DNA from: Haloimpatiens massiliensis
Lineage (GTDB): Bacteria; Bacillota; Clostridia; Clostridiales; Clostridiaceae
Assembly: GCF_900184255.1 (NCBI RefSeq)
Contig: NZ_LT854640.1
Coordinates: forward strand, 186,345 to 250,344
Length of the DNA: 64,000 nt
Reading direction: 5' to 3'
This document shows, piece by piece, positions 42,279 through 51,994 of this stretch; position 1 is the first letter of the stretch; each line of letters starts with the position of its first letter. Under the pieces are notes generated by a model. That model was not told the DNA's origin. It made no database searches and worked only from the letters and a program-made list of their open reading frames with translations. The translations under genes were made by a program, and so were the position numbers.

Positions 42279-43166
42279 ATGAATATAATAGAAAGAAATC
42301 TTAATTTAGGCAATATGACATATGGTAATAAACCCAACACAATAGTATTGCACCATGCAGAAAGTTCTAAGTGTACTGTGGAGGATATAAACAGGTGGCA
42401 TAAGGGTAACGGTTGGGCAGGCATTGGGTACCACTATTTTGTAAAGAAAGATGGCAGTATCTATAAAGGTAGACCAGATAACGCCATAGGAGCACATGCT
42501 AGGGGACACAATACTAATAGTTTAGGCATATGTGCAGAAGGACGATATATGGTAGAGAACATGCCACAAGCACAGAAAAATAGCATTATAGAGTTATGTA
42601 AATACCTAAAGAGTAAGTATGGAATAAGTAGGATATATGGACATGGTGAGTTAATGTCCACAGATTGTCCAGGAGCTAATTTCCCTTTACAAGAAATTAA
42701 AAATACAGTTCTTAATGGACAGAGCTCTACCAATGCAACTAACAGTGGCGTATCTGTAGGTTCTAAAATAAAAATTACTGGTGCTAATTATGCAACCGGA
42801 CAAGCAATACCTAACTGGGTAAAAAATAATACTTATACAGTACAACAGATTAGTGGCAGCAAGGCATTAATAAAAGAGATCTTAAGCTGGGTATATATAA
42901 AAGATTTAAAAGTGGTGTCCAGCAACTCTAATAGTTCTTCCAAACAAAACACTTCTAATTGGATAAGTTTAGATGGCAAAACTGGTACTTGTACTGGTAG
43001 CGGTGTAAGGGTTAGAAGCTCAAAAGATACTAGTACCAGTAAAAATATATTAGGCCACCTATACAAAGGCGAAAAGGTTAGGCTCTACAGACTAGAAGGA
43101 GATTGGGTGCACATATATTACCCTTCTCATGGTGGGTACATCCACAAGAATTATATAAAATATTAA
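42279..43166 (+). CDS. Endolysin: N-acetylmuramoyl-L-alanine amidase with SH3-like binding repeats
   Basis: This 295-residue protein has an Amidase_2/PGRP catalytic domain (about 1-145) with zinc ligands His25 (VLHHAESS), His122 and Cys130 (GHGELMSTDC). A linker, then cell-wall binding regions follow: about 152-210 (GSKIKITGANYATGQAIPNW) and an SH3b domain about 233-295 (GVRVRSSKDTSTSKNILGHL). It cleaves peptidoglycan stem peptides from glycan at lysis. AGGAGG precedes the ATG. Confidence 0.95.
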   Translation: MNIIERNLNLGNMTYGNKPNTIVLHHAESSKCTVEDINRWHKGNGWAGIGYHYFVKKDGSIYKGRPDNAIGAHARGHNTNSLGICAEGRYMVENMPQAQKNSIIELCKYLKSKYGISRIYGHGELMSTDCPGANFPLQEIKNTVLNGQSSTNATNSGVSVGSKIKITGANYATGQAIPNWVKNNTYTVQQISGSKALIKEILSWVYIKDLKVVSSNSNSSSKQNTSNWISLDGKTGTCTGSGVRVRSSKDTSTSKNILGHLYKGEKVRLYRLEGDWVHIYYPSHGGYIHKNYIKY

Positions 43167-43170
43167 CTCT

Positions 43171-43211
43171 AAGGTAGCAGGTAGGAGAAATCTTACTTGC
43201 TACCTTTTTTA
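43171..43211 (+). terminator. Strong terminator after the endolysin
   Basis: AAGGTAGCAGGTA pairs with TACTTGCTACCTT (13 bp, one wobble), followed by TTTTTTATTTTTT. Confidence 0.9.
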
Positions 43212-43257
43212 TTTTTTCATATGTGTTTATTAAGATACAAAATAAATTAAATAGTTA

Positions 43258-43295
43258 TGGTGGCAAAAATTATTTTTGCCACCACTTTGCCACCA
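43258..43295. promoter_or_regulatory. Candidate integrase arm-type sites, right end
   Basis: TGGTGGCAAAAA (43258-43269) is inverted against TTTTTGCCACCA (43273-43284), and TTTGCCACCA is repeated at 43286-43295. The same decamer occurs twice at the left end (4011-4020 and 4022-4031). The distribution at both prophage ends fits arm-type binding by the integrase N-terminal domain. Confidence 0.55.
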
Positions 43296-43424
43296 ATGTA
43301 TAAGATTTATCAAATTTTTATTAATTATAATAAAATAATCGAATGTGCGTAAAGTGTTGATTTACATATTGTTTAAATTATTATATAATATTATAAAGTA
43401 GAGTTAAATGTAAGCCTAATATAA

Positions 43425-43501
43425 GACAGAACTCGGCTTATCGGTTTAGTCGCACACTTGAAACACTGGGTTTTCAACTTGGTGTTTTTTATTTTGCCAC
43501 C
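43425..43501 (+). repeat. attR: right attachment site, orphan 3' end of rnpB
   Basis: This is the 77-bp partner of attL. It includes the displaced original rnpB 3' end and its terminator, without the body of the RNA. Confidence 0.93.
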
Positions 43502-43843
43502 GTTACACTCCATAAAGTACACATTATGCTGTTTAATGGTAAAATTATTGTTCTCAGCTCTTATGTAAGCCATGGAGGAGAAATTTCATAATTCCACTAC
43601 ATTGTACCTTTTGTGGTTTAATCATAATGATGAAACTAAATCAAAAATAATAATATTAAAAAAGAAAATATTAAATTTAAAAAGTATTAAATCTAAATAG
43701 AGGACAGTTAATAATTTTTTAAATAGTTAAATTTTATTAACTGTTCTTTTAATATAGATTAAATTCTTAAGATTTAAAAAACAGGTAAAATAACCACAAC
43801 AAGGTGATTTTGATATATAATATACTTACTGAGGAGGTGCTTT
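43502..43843. other. Intergenic region with a terminator, no gene seen
   Basis: AT-rich sequence. Its one clear structure is an imperfect hairpin at 43701-43750 (AGGACAGTTAATA with TATTAACTGTTCT) followed by TTTT. A TATAAT-like box lies near 43815, about 30 bases before the next gene. Confidence 0.6.
43701..43750 (+). terminator. Intrinsic terminator
   Basis: A 12- to 13-bp stem with one mismatch and a long AT-rich loop, followed by T residues. It probably ends transcription from a former upstream unit. Confidence 0.6.
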
Positions 43844-45607
43844 ATGCAAAATTATAATAAAGGAAAAATGGAAAATACATTTAGCTTATTTTCAGCAATT
43901 TCGATAATTTTAGGGATTGTAATAGGATATATTTCAATAATAAATATAGAAATTAATAAGGTATATGTTGTTGGAATAATTCTATCTGTGGTATTAATAT
44001 GTTTTGGTATTTATTTTTATTTAAAAAAGAAAAGTTATAAAAGAATAAGAGAATTGAGAAATAACTGGGGAAATGAAGTTAGCAAGAAAAGAAACTTTGA
44101 ACATATTAGAAAATTATATGATATATTAAAAAATGAAGAGGGATTTTACATAGATCAGCAAACTTGGCTAGATTTAGATATGGATAAAGTATTTTTAAAA
44201 TTGGACAGAACTTTATGTACTCCTGGTGAACAATATCTTTATTATATGCTTAGAAAGCCATGCTTTAGTGAAGACAAACTTAAAGAGACTGGAGAAAAAA
44301 TAGAGTATTTTAGAAATAGTGAAGCTGTAAGGGATAAAATTAGATTTTTTCTAGATAAGTTAGGAAAGGATAGAAAGGCCGCTTTTATCGAATTTTTAAA
44401 TGGAAAATTTGAATATTCAAAAATCTTAAAAGTAGTATTAAATGTCCTTGCATTAGCGGCATTAGTAGCAGTTATATATGTTGTAGAGAAAAATCCTTCT
44501 ACAGGTATTTTAGCAGTATTTGGTATATATTTTATAAATTTATCCATTCACTCAAAAGTTAAGAAAAAAATAGGAGCAGATACTTCTTGTATAAAATATA
44601 TGTACAGGGTTTTAACTGCTGCAAAGAATATATCTTCATTAAATAATTTAAATAAAAACATAGAAGAGATAAATATTTTAAAGAAGGAAATAAGTAAATG
44701 CAGTAAGCTTATGAGAAGTTCTGCTTCTATTGCTATGGCTGTACCTGAAGGAGTAGATTTACTTTTAGATTACATAAATATATTCTTTTTAATGGAGACT
44801 AGATCATATTTTTCCGCAGTTAAGGAAATAGAAAAGCAAAGAGAAAGTATAAAAAAAATATATGAAAGTTTAGGTAAGATAGATGCTTATATCTCTATAG
44901 CGTCCTATAGGGAAGATTTAAAGGAGTATGCAGAACCTATTTTTGTAAAGGAAAGCAATGAACTTATTTTAAAAGAAGTGGCACATCCATTAATAGAAAA
45001 TGCTGTATGTAATTCTTTGAATATGGACAATAATATAATAATAACTGGTTCTAATATGTCTGGTAAATCTACATTTTTAAGAACTGTAGGAATAAATGCA
45101 TTGTTTGCTCAGACAATATATACTTGTATTTGTAAGGAATATAGGGGAAGTTTCTTTAGGGTTATAACTTCTATAAGTGTAAATGACAACATAACTGAAG
45201 GAAAAAGTTATTACTTAGGTGAAGCAGAAGCTCTTCACAGAATAATAAACTCTTCTGGTTTTAATAAATATCCTGTACTTACATTAATAGATGAGATATT
45301 TAGAGGTACAAATCCTGTGGAGAGAGTAAATGCTGCTGCAGAGATTTTAGATTATTTAGCTAAAAATAATTGCCGTATTATAGTAGCTACTCATGATTTA
45401 GAAATAACTAATATGGTAAGGGAAACTTATTACAATTACTACTTTACTGAAAATGTAACTAAAGAAGGTTTGAATTTTGAGTACAAAATAAGAGAAGGTA
45501 TATCACCTACTAGAAATGCAGTTAAGATACTTGAGTATTTAGGATATCCAGAGGAGATAATAAACAATATTAATAATAGGATAGAACGTAAGGAAGCAGT
45601 AGTGTAG
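43844..45607 (+). CDS. Membrane-anchored MutS-family ATPase
   Basis: This 587-residue protein has two hydrophobic helices (about 15-36 and 43-64) and another near 200-240 (LALAALVAVIYVVEK), a MutS-like helical core, and a C-terminal ABC-type ATPase: Walker A TGSNMSGKST near 401-410, Walker B LTLIDEIFRGTNPVERVNAA, and the ATHD switch. It lacks the mismatch-binding domain I. Such short membrane MutS-like proteins are common in clostridia; their function is not mismatch repair as far as known. Confidence 0.88.
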   Translation: MQNYNKGKMENTFSLFSAISIILGIVIGYISIINIEINKVYVVGIILSVVLICFGIYFYLKKKSYKRIRELRNNWGNEVSKKRNFEHIRKLYDILKNEEGFYIDQQTWLDLDMDKVFLKLDRTLCTPGEQYLYYMLRKPCFSEDKLKETGEKIEYFRNSEAVRDKIRFFLDKLGKDRKAAFIEFLNGKFEYSKILKVVLNVLALAALVAVIYVVEKNPSTGILAVFGIYFINLSIHSKVKKKIGADTSCIKYMYRVLTAAKNISSLNNLNKNIEEINILKKEISKCSKLMRSSASIAMAVPEGVDLLLDYINIFFLMETRSYFSAVKEIEKQRESIKKIYESLGKIDAYISIASYREDLKEYAEPIFVKESNELILKEVAHPLIENAVCNSLNMDNNIIITGSNMSGKSTFLRTVGINALFAQTIYTCICKEYRGSFFRVITSISVNDNITEGKSYYLGEAEALHRIINSSGFNKYPVLTLIDEIFRGTNPVERVNAAAEILDYLAKNNCRIIVATHDLEITNMVRETYYNYYFTENVTKEGLNFEYKIREGISPTRNAVKILEYLGYPEEIINNINNRIERKEAVV

Positions 45608-45656
45608 CTAAAGTTATTATAAACTTAGGATTTTAATTAGATTGTGAGGATTTTTA

Positions 45657-47948
45657 ATGGGTAAATCGTTATTTGTAGCAGAAAAGCCTTCTGTGGCCAT
45701 GGAGTTTGTAAAGCTCTTAAATATAAAAGGAAATAAGAGAGATGGATATTGGGAAGGTGACAAGGCAGTTTTCACTTGGTGCGTAGGTCACATGGTAACC
45801 ATGAGCTATCCAGAAGTCTACGATCCAGAGCTTAAAAAATGGTCCTTAAATACATTGCCTTTTTTACCCGAGGAATACAAATACGAAATAATTCCTGCAG
45901 TGGCAAAGCAGTTTAATATAGTTAAGGATCTTATTTTAAGAGGGGATATAGATAAAATATATGTGTGTACAGACTCAGGAAGAGAAGGAGAATACATATA
46001 TAGGCTAGTGGACATGATGGTTGGAAATCCTAAAAAGGAAAAGAGAAGGGTTTGGATAGACTCCCAAACAGAAGAAGAAATAAAAAGAGGAATAAAAGAG
46101 GCAAAGCCCTTAGAAGAATATGATGCATTAGCGGATTCTGCTTATTTAAGAGCTAAAGAGGACTACTTGCTTGGAATTAATTTTTCAAGACTTTTGACTA
46201 TTATATATGGAAAAACTCTTTCAAATTCCATAAATACAGATAATTCAGTGGTGGCAGTGGGAAGAGTAATGTCCTGTGTTCTAGGTATGGTAGTGGATAG
46301 AGAAAGAGAAATAAGAGAATTTAGAGAAACACCTTTTTATAGGATAGTAGCTTTCCTAAATCTTAGTAAAGATGAAAATTCTAATTATGAAGGCGAATGG
46401 AAAGCGGTGGAAGGATCTAAATATTATAGTTCGCCTAAACTATACAGTGAAGTGGGTTTTAGAGAAAAGGAAGAAGCACAAAAATTTATAGAGGAAATTC
46501 TAAATAGTTTAGATGAAAATAACAATGAAAATAAAGAAGAAGGTAAAAATGCATTTATTGAAAAGGTTGAAAAAAAGGTTGAAAATAAGAATCCACCTCT
46601 TCTATTTAATTTAGCAGAACTTCAAAATGAATGCTCTAAGAGGTTTAAAATAGATCCTGATATGACATTGAGTACAGTTCAAAGTTTGTATGAAAAGAAA
46701 CTATTAACTTATCCAAGAACCGATGCTAGGGTTTTATCCACTGCAGTGGCAAAAGAAATTCATAAAAACTTAAAGAAACTTACTTTTTTTAAAGGGGATG
46801 AAAAGGCAGTAGAATTTTCAAAGAAAATTTTAGAGGAAAAGTGGAATAGTAAGATTATAAAGAGCAAATATGTAAATGATAAAAAGATTACAGACCACTA
46901 TGCTATTATTCCTACAGGAGAGGGTTTTGAGAACTATGATAGGTTAAAGCCTCTAGAGAAGGATGTTTACAAATTAGTACTTAGAAGATTTTTAGCTATA
47001 TTTTATCCCAATGCTAAATATACAAAGTTTTCGCTTATAACCAAGGTAGGATATGAGAGATTCTTTACCAGTGCAAAAACTTGTACTTCTAAGGGGTATT
47101 TAGAGGTTTTAGGAGATGAAAAAGAAAATAAAAATGCTCTTTCACCAGAGTTTTTTAAAAACTTAAAAAAGGGACAATGTGTAAATGTAGAGAACATGGA
47201 TATTAAAGAGGGAAAAACTTCTGCACCTAAGAGATATACATCAGGAACTATGATAATAGCCATGGAGAATGCAGGTAAGCTTATAGAGGATGAAGAACTT
47301 AGAGAGCAGATAAAGGGTAGTGGTATAGGTACTAGTGCCACTAGAGCTGAAATATTAAAAAAATTAAATAGAATAGAATATATAAGAACTAATAATAAAA
47401 CTCAAGTGGTAACTCCAACAGTTAAAGGTGAAATGATATACGAGGTAATAAAAAAATCAATCCCGTCTTTATTAAACCCTAAGCTTACAGCAAGTTGGGA
47501 AAAAGGATTAGGAATGGTGGCAGAAAAGGAAATTCATCCAAAGGAATTTATGGATAAATTAGAGAAATACATACAAAGCAATGTACAGAAGGTATTGAAG
47601 GGAAGCAGAGTAATAGAGGGAGAAAGATTATTCAATAGAGTTTTACAGGACAATGATTTAAAATTAGATAAAGAGAAGGTTCAACAGGTACTAGGCATAT
47701 GTCCTTTTTGTCACAATGGGCACATAGTTAAAAATAAAAAGGGCTATGGATGCAATAAATGGACGGAAGGATGCAAGTTTTTTATAGGAGAAATTTGCGG
47801 AGTGAAAATACCTAGACAGCAAGTTCAAAAATTAATACAAAATGGAAGTACGGATATAATTTCTGGATTCAAATCTAAAAAAGGAAATGTATTTAATGCT
47901 AAATTAGTATTGAAGGATAACAAAATAAATCTTAGCTTTGAAAATTAA
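45657..47948 (+). CDS. topB: DNA topoisomerase III
   Basis: This 763-residue type IA topoisomerase has an N-terminal TOPRIM domain (VAEKPSVAMEF near 7; DSGREGE near 106), the active-site Tyr352 in LLTYPRTDAR, the core signature GIGTSATRAEILKKL, and a C-terminal zinc ribbon (CPFCHNGH near 682). It relaxes and decatenates DNA via single-strand passage. The gene is downstream of the MutS-like gene with a 49-base gap and starts after GTGAGGA. Confidence 0.96.
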   Translation: MGKSLFVAEKPSVAMEFVKLLNIKGNKRDGYWEGDKAVFTWCVGHMVTMSYPEVYDPELKKWSLNTLPFLPEEYKYEIIPAVAKQFNIVKDLILRGDIDKIYVCTDSGREGEYIYRLVDMMVGNPKKEKRRVWIDSQTEEEIKRGIKEAKPLEEYDALADSAYLRAKEDYLLGINFSRLLTIIYGKTLSNSINTDNSVVAVGRVMSCVLGMVVDREREIREFRETPFYRIVAFLNLSKDENSNYEGEWKAVEGSKYYSSPKLYSEVGFREKEEAQKFIEEILNSLDENNNENKEEGKNAFIEKVEKKVENKNPPLLFNLAELQNECSKRFKIDPDMTLSTVQSLYEKKLLTYPRTDARVLSTAVAKEIHKNLKKLTFFKGDEKAVEFSKKILEEKWNSKIIKSKYVNDKKITDHYAIIPTGEGFENYDRLKPLEKDVYKLVLRRFLAIFYPNAKYTKFSLITKVGYERFFTSAKTCTSKGYLEVLGDEKENKNALSPEFFKNLKKGQCVNVENMDIKEGKTSAPKRYTSGTMIIAMENAGKLIEDEELREQIKGSGIGTSATRAEILKKLNRIEYIRTNNKTQVVTPTVKGEMIYEVIKKSIPSLLNPKLTASWEKGLGMVAEKEIHPKEFMDKLEKYIQSNVQKVLKGSRVIEGERLFNRVLQDNDLKLDKEKVQQVLGICPFCHNGHIVKNKKGYGCNKWTEGCKFFIGEICGVKIPRQQVQKLIQNGSTDIISGFKSKKGNVFNAKLVLKDNKINLSFEN

Positions 47949-47998
47949 CAAAAACATATACAGAAATAAAAAAGAAAGATAAAAGGAGAGAGAAATAT

Positions 47999-48394
47999 AT
48001 GGAAGAAACTACTATAATTTTAATGGAAAGAAATAAGGAAACGGGATATTTAGAAAAAGAAGTAAATAGTTATACTCTTGAAGAAAATGGGAACTTAATA
48101 GATGGAATTTATTTAGTTAGGGAAAATGAAGAAGGACTTATTCATTTAAAACTAACTACAGATAGAGAAGTAGAAGATAGTGAATTTGACGCAATATATG
48201 ACAACTACAATGGAGAAGAGTTTGGTGAATTAATAATGTCTATAGAGGAAGTGGAGGACACTTATAATCCCACTTGGGAAGTAGTATTTCCTTTTATAGA
48301 AAATAGGGATATGTTCCAAAATAAGCTTCAAGAAGTTTTAAATAAGCATAAGGAAATTTTAGATAAGTCTGAGAAAATTACAGCAGAGGCTTAA
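47999..48394 (+). CDS. Conserved clostridial protein, DUF6762-like
   Basis: This acidic 131-residue protein (ETTIILMERNKETGYLEKEV, then EFDAIYDNYNGEEFGELIMS) is a small soluble alpha-beta protein. It resembles uncharacterised clostridial proteins of the DUF6762 type, by memory only. AAGGAGAG precedes the ATG. It may be co-transcribed with topB. Confidence 0.72.
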   Translation: MEETTIILMERNKETGYLEKEVNSYTLEENGNLIDGIYLVRENEEGLIHLKLTTDREVEDSEFDAIYDNYNGEEFGELIMSIEEVEDTYNPTWEVVFPFIENRDMFQNKLQEVLNKHKEILDKSEKITAEA

Positions 48395-48508
48395 TGAATA
48401 AATCTATAGTTACAATCACTAAGTTTAATCAATAAATGCCAATGAACAGTGACAAATTTTAAGGATAATCAATAATCCCCAATGACAAGTTACAATCATC
48501 AAGCATAA

Positions 48509-48665
48509 GGCACATTCAAATAAATAACAAGGCAGTATGCTAGTCTATTTTGCGTCATACTGCGTTAGCAGAACCCACCGATAGTTCTACTAGCGGCGGA
48601 ACCTGCTTCCTTGTCTGACACAAAATATACCAGCATCTTTCACTTGTTATTTATTTTCATGTACC
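48509..48665. repeat. 157-bp MITE-like element, copy 2
   Basis: Same length as 1778-1934, same orientation, about 95 percent identity by eye. The internal hairpin is extended here to GCAGTATG ... CATACTGC. TAA lies at both outer flanks. The rest of the 48395-48746 gap is AT-rich with no gene; short direct repeats of ATGACAAGTTACAATCA type occur before the element. Confidence 0.82.
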
Positions 48666-48746
48666 TAAACCAATAAGTAAATTGGCTTAGTAGTTTTGGT
48701 GATTAGACACTAGTAATTGGGGATTTATTATTGTGTTAGTATTTTG

Positions 48747-50735
48747 TTATCTTTTTTCTTTTATGAGACCTTTTCTATATGCAATTAAAAGCATTTCTAA
48801 ATCTTTAATTTGTTTTTTTATTTCACTACCTATATCCGTATCTGCCACTCTTTTTCTACTGGTTACGTGTTCTAGTATTATAGTAGAAGAAAGAATATCC
48901 TTATTTTCTTTTATAGCCTTTTGCATAGATTCAAAAGGTTCATGAGAGGTAAGTAGTAGTCCGTAAGAATTATATATTAATGTATAGCCAGCGATACCAG
49001 TTTGCGGCTGATATGCTCTACAAAAACCTCCGTCAATTACAAAAAGCTTACCATTAGCTTTTATAGGACTTTCTCCTTCCTTAGATTTAACAGGAATATG
49101 ACCATTTATTATATGAGAAGAATCTGGATTTAGATTAAATTCCTTTAATATGGTATTACACATTTCATCATTATCCCTATATTTATAGTAGCTGTCCTTC
49201 TTTTCTTTATGGGTAGTTTTATCATCTATAAAGTACCTTTCAAAGGTAGTCATTCTCTCTTTACCAAACACTGGAGAATCAGGACCGCACCATAAATACC
49301 ACAATATATCCATTCCATAGGCTTTAGATTTTTTATCATATTTAAAGAAATATGCTTCCCTTGCATATCTATCTAAAGCATCAAGTAACTCTTTTCCCTT
49401 ATGCTTACCATGGGCAATCTTTACTTCTTTAAAAGAACCATCTTCATTAAGAGGTATACAGCCATGGTATAATAAATTGGAATTATAAACCGTATACATG
49501 CCGCCTTTGCTATACATAAAGCGTATATGTCTTTGAAGTTTTTCACTGTTTACAAAAGAGTTAGTTAATTTATTTATTAGACATTGTTCTTCTTTAGTTA
49601 GTTTATAAGGGTCTTTCCAATCAATTGTAGGGAAATTAGTGTCATTCATCTTATATGTTTTTCCATACAAGTTGATGGTACCTTTTTCAATATCTATTTT
49701 ATCTAGAAGCAATCTATCATCCATTAAAAATTCAGGATGAGATTTTATTAATTCACCTTCTAGCTTAAATTGCATAATGGATATAGCTTTGTGCATTCTT
49801 GAGAATAAAACAATATCTGTTTCACTAAGTTGCTTGTCTAAAGTTTTAGGTTTGAAATTTTTGCAAGGATCATTTTCATAGTTATTCATAGCAAAAGTAG
49901 CTAGTGGAAGAAGGTTTATTCCATAGCCATCCTCTATAGTAGATAAATTAGCATATCTTAGTGATATTCTAAGTACATTAGCTATGCAACACTTTGAACC
50001 TGCTGCAGCTCCCATCCAAAGTATGTCATGGTTCCCCCATTGGATATCTAAGGAGTGATGTTTTATTAGTCGCTCCATAATGATATCGGCCCCAGGACCT
50101 CTATCATAAATATCTCCTACAATATGAAGTCTATCCACTACTAGCCTTTGAATTACTTTTGAAATAGCTGTGATAAATTCGTCTGCTCTATCTATATCAA
50201 TTATAGTTTCTATAATTCCATTGTAATATTCTAATTTATTTACTTTTTTATTTCCCTCATGTAGTAATTCTTCTATTATATATGCAAAGTCTTGCGGTAA
50301 TGCCTTTCTCACTTTTGAACGGGTATACTTTGAGCAAACTTCTCTACATAATTCTATAAGTCTATAAAGAATTATCTTGTACCAATCTTTTAAATTAGTT
50401 TCTTCCTTTTTTATAAGTTCTAGTTTTTGCTCTGGATAATAAACTAAAGTTGCTAGGCTTTCCTTTTCTCTTTCCCTTAAAGAATTGCCGAAAACATCAC
50501 TTATTTTTCTCTTAATAACTCCAGAAGCATTTTTTAATACATGAGTAAAAGATTCATATTCACCATGTACATCACTTATGAAATGTTCCGTTCCTTTTGG
50601 TAGATTAAGTATAGCTTGTAAATTTATAATTTCTGTACTAGCAGAACCTATAGAGGGATACTGTTTTGCCAATAATTCTAAATATCTTAAGTCTTCTTTA
50701 ATCAAATCTATGTTATTTTCGTCACAGAAGGTCAT
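48747..50735 (-). CDS. fbp: Fructose-1,6-bisphosphatase class III
   Basis: This 662-residue class III enzyme has calcineurin-like metal-binding motifs: ISDVHGEYESF (Asp55, His57), GDIYDRGPGADI and WGNHDILWMGAAAG, and a C-terminal histidine motif NGHIPVKSKEGESP. It hydrolyses fructose-1,6-bisphosphate in gluconeogenesis, as in Bacillus subtilis Fbp. GAGGAGG precedes the ATG on the minus strand. Length and motifs are typical. Confidence 0.95.
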   Translation of the reverse strand: MTFCDENNIDLIKEDLRYLELLAKQYPSIGSASTEIINLQAILNLPKGTEHFISDVHGEYESFTHVLKNASGVIKRKISDVFGNSLREREKESLATLVYYPEQKLELIKKEETNLKDWYKIILYRLIELCREVCSKYTRSKVRKALPQDFAYIIEELLHEGNKKVNKLEYYNGIIETIIDIDRADEFITAISKVIQRLVVDRLHIVGDIYDRGPGADIIMERLIKHHSLDIQWGNHDILWMGAAAGSKCCIANVLRISLRYANLSTIEDGYGINLLPLATFAMNNYENDPCKNFKPKTLDKQLSETDIVLFSRMHKAISIMQFKLEGELIKSHPEFLMDDRLLLDKIDIEKGTINLYGKTYKMNDTNFPTIDWKDPYKLTKEEQCLINKLTNSFVNSEKLQRHIRFMYSKGGMYTVYNSNLLYHGCIPLNEDGSFKEVKIAHGKHKGKELLDALDRYAREAYFFKYDKKSKAYGMDILWYLWCGPDSPVFGKERMTTFERYFIDDKTTHKEKKDSYYKYRDNDEMCNTILKEFNLNPDSSHIINGHIPVKSKEGESPIKANGKLFVIDGGFCRAYQPQTGIAGYTLIYNSYGLLLTSHEPFESMQKAIKENKDILSSTIILEHVTSRKRVADTDIGSEIKKQIKDLEMLLIAYRKGLIKEKR

Positions 50736-50941
50736 GACTTTTCCTCCTCAAAATATTATTAAAATAGCACACATTAATTATATCATTTTATTATATTTTG
50801 TACACTATTTATAGTAAAAAAAATAATAAGTAATCACATATAATATATAGTATACAATTTATAAGCTATAATTTTAATATATAATATGAAAATATAGAGG
50901 AAAAGTTCTAAATATATGAGTAGGAATTTAAGATAATTATG

Positions 50942-51961
50942 TTAAAGATTTAATTTCATATCGTTGTCTTTTATTAATCCTTTTTTTCTCATAAGTGTAG
51001 AAAATATAATGGTAAGTATTGCAGGTGCTATAAATTCAAGAATTGCTATGTATATTATTAATGTAGTAGGGGATTTATAGGAACTCATAGTAGCGAAGGT
51101 GCCAATAGGACCTACTAATCCACTGGTACCCATACCGGCTCCTAAAGGATTATTTTCTAATTTAAATATAGTTGTAGATAAAGGGCCTAATATAGCACCA
51201 GCTAGAGTTGGAGGTATCAGTATTAGAGGGTTTCTTATTATATTAGATATTTGGAGCATGGATGTACCGATACCTTGAGATATTAATCCTCCAAGTTTAT
51301 TTTCTCTATAGCTAGCTACAGCAAATCCCACCATTTGAGCACAGCAACCCACTGTAGCTGCACCAGCAGCTAATCCAGACATTTTAAGTGATATGGCAAT
51401 GGCAGCACTGCTAATAGGTGCTGTAAGCGCAAGACCCATTAAAGTTGACACGGCTATGCCCATAGGAATAGGGTGAAGAGTAGTTGCTAAATTTATTACA
51501 TGACCTAAATCTCCCATTAAAGTAGACACAAATGGTCCAATAAATTTACCGGCAATACATCCACAAATAATAGTGACAGCAGGTGAAATAATAATATCTA
51601 CTTTTGTTTTTCCAGAAACTAAGCTTCCAATTTCACTGCCAACTATTCCCGCTACATATGCTCCTACAGGTCCACCTAGAATATATCCAAAGGCTCCTGT
51701 GGTAGCAGAGGAAAATACTACTAGTGGGCTACATTTAAACCCCCAAGCTATGGCAACAGCTATGGCAGAACCAACCACAGGAGATTTTGCTGAAATAACT
51801 GTAGAAAACTCCTGTATAAAGTTTAAACCAGGGATTTTAGAAATTTGAGATAATATAAGTCCTATTATTAATGAAGAAAATAATCCCAAAGCCATGTAAC
51901 TTAATCCGTCAATAAGATATCTTTTAAGAAGTTTTTTTAATGATTCCTTTAAATTTTTCAT
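50942..51961 (-). CDS. PTS sugar transporter IIC-like membrane protein
   Basis: This protein of about 339 residues from ATG 51961 (TGGAGGAATAAGT upstream; the in-frame ATG at 51994 lacks a site) has eight to ten hydrophobic segments. It is rich in Gly and Ala with motifs such as GAFGYILGGPVGAYVAGIVG and GAGMGTSGLVGPIGT, as in the PTS_EIIC_2 family (PF13303). No IIA or IIB domain gene is adjacent, so its substrate and whether it phosphorylates are unknown. Confidence 0.85.
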   Translation of the reverse strand: MKNLKESLKKLLKRYLIDGLSYMALGLFSSLIIGLILSQISKIPGLNFIQEFSTVISAKSPVVGSAIAVAIAWGFKCSPLVVFSSATTGAFGYILGGPVGAYVAGIVGSEIGSLVSGKTKVDIIISPAVTIICGCIAGKFIGPFVSTLMGDLGHVINLATTLHPIPMGIAVSTLMGLALTAPISSAAIAISLKMSGLAAGAATVGCCAQMVGFAVASYRENKLGGLISQGIGTSMLQISNIIRNPLILIPPTLAGAILGPLSTTIFKLENNPLGAGMGTSGLVGPIGTFATMSSYKSPTTLIIYIAILEFIAPAILTIIFSTLMRKKGLIKDNDMKLNL

Positions 51962-51994
51962 ACTTATTCCTCCATATATTAATATTAAAAACAA

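Larger units (their letters stand above)
3986..43467. mobile_element. Intact-looking siphovirus-type prophage integrated in rnpB
   Basis: The segment is bounded by the rnpB-derived att repeats. It holds, in order, integrase, lysogeny switch, replication module, late regulator, packaging, head, tail and lysis genes. The long tape measure (1019 residues), tail-tube gene, frameshifted chaperone pair and the absence of a sheath gene indicate a long non-contractile tail. Two genes are visibly broken (the BRO-type antirepressor and the SNF2 helicase), so full inducibility is uncertain. Confidence 0.95.

Noticed and set aside
43391..43573. Leftward open frame of 60 codons across attR
   Set aside because: It runs over the orphan rnpB fragment and terminator and has no ribosome site or known relative.
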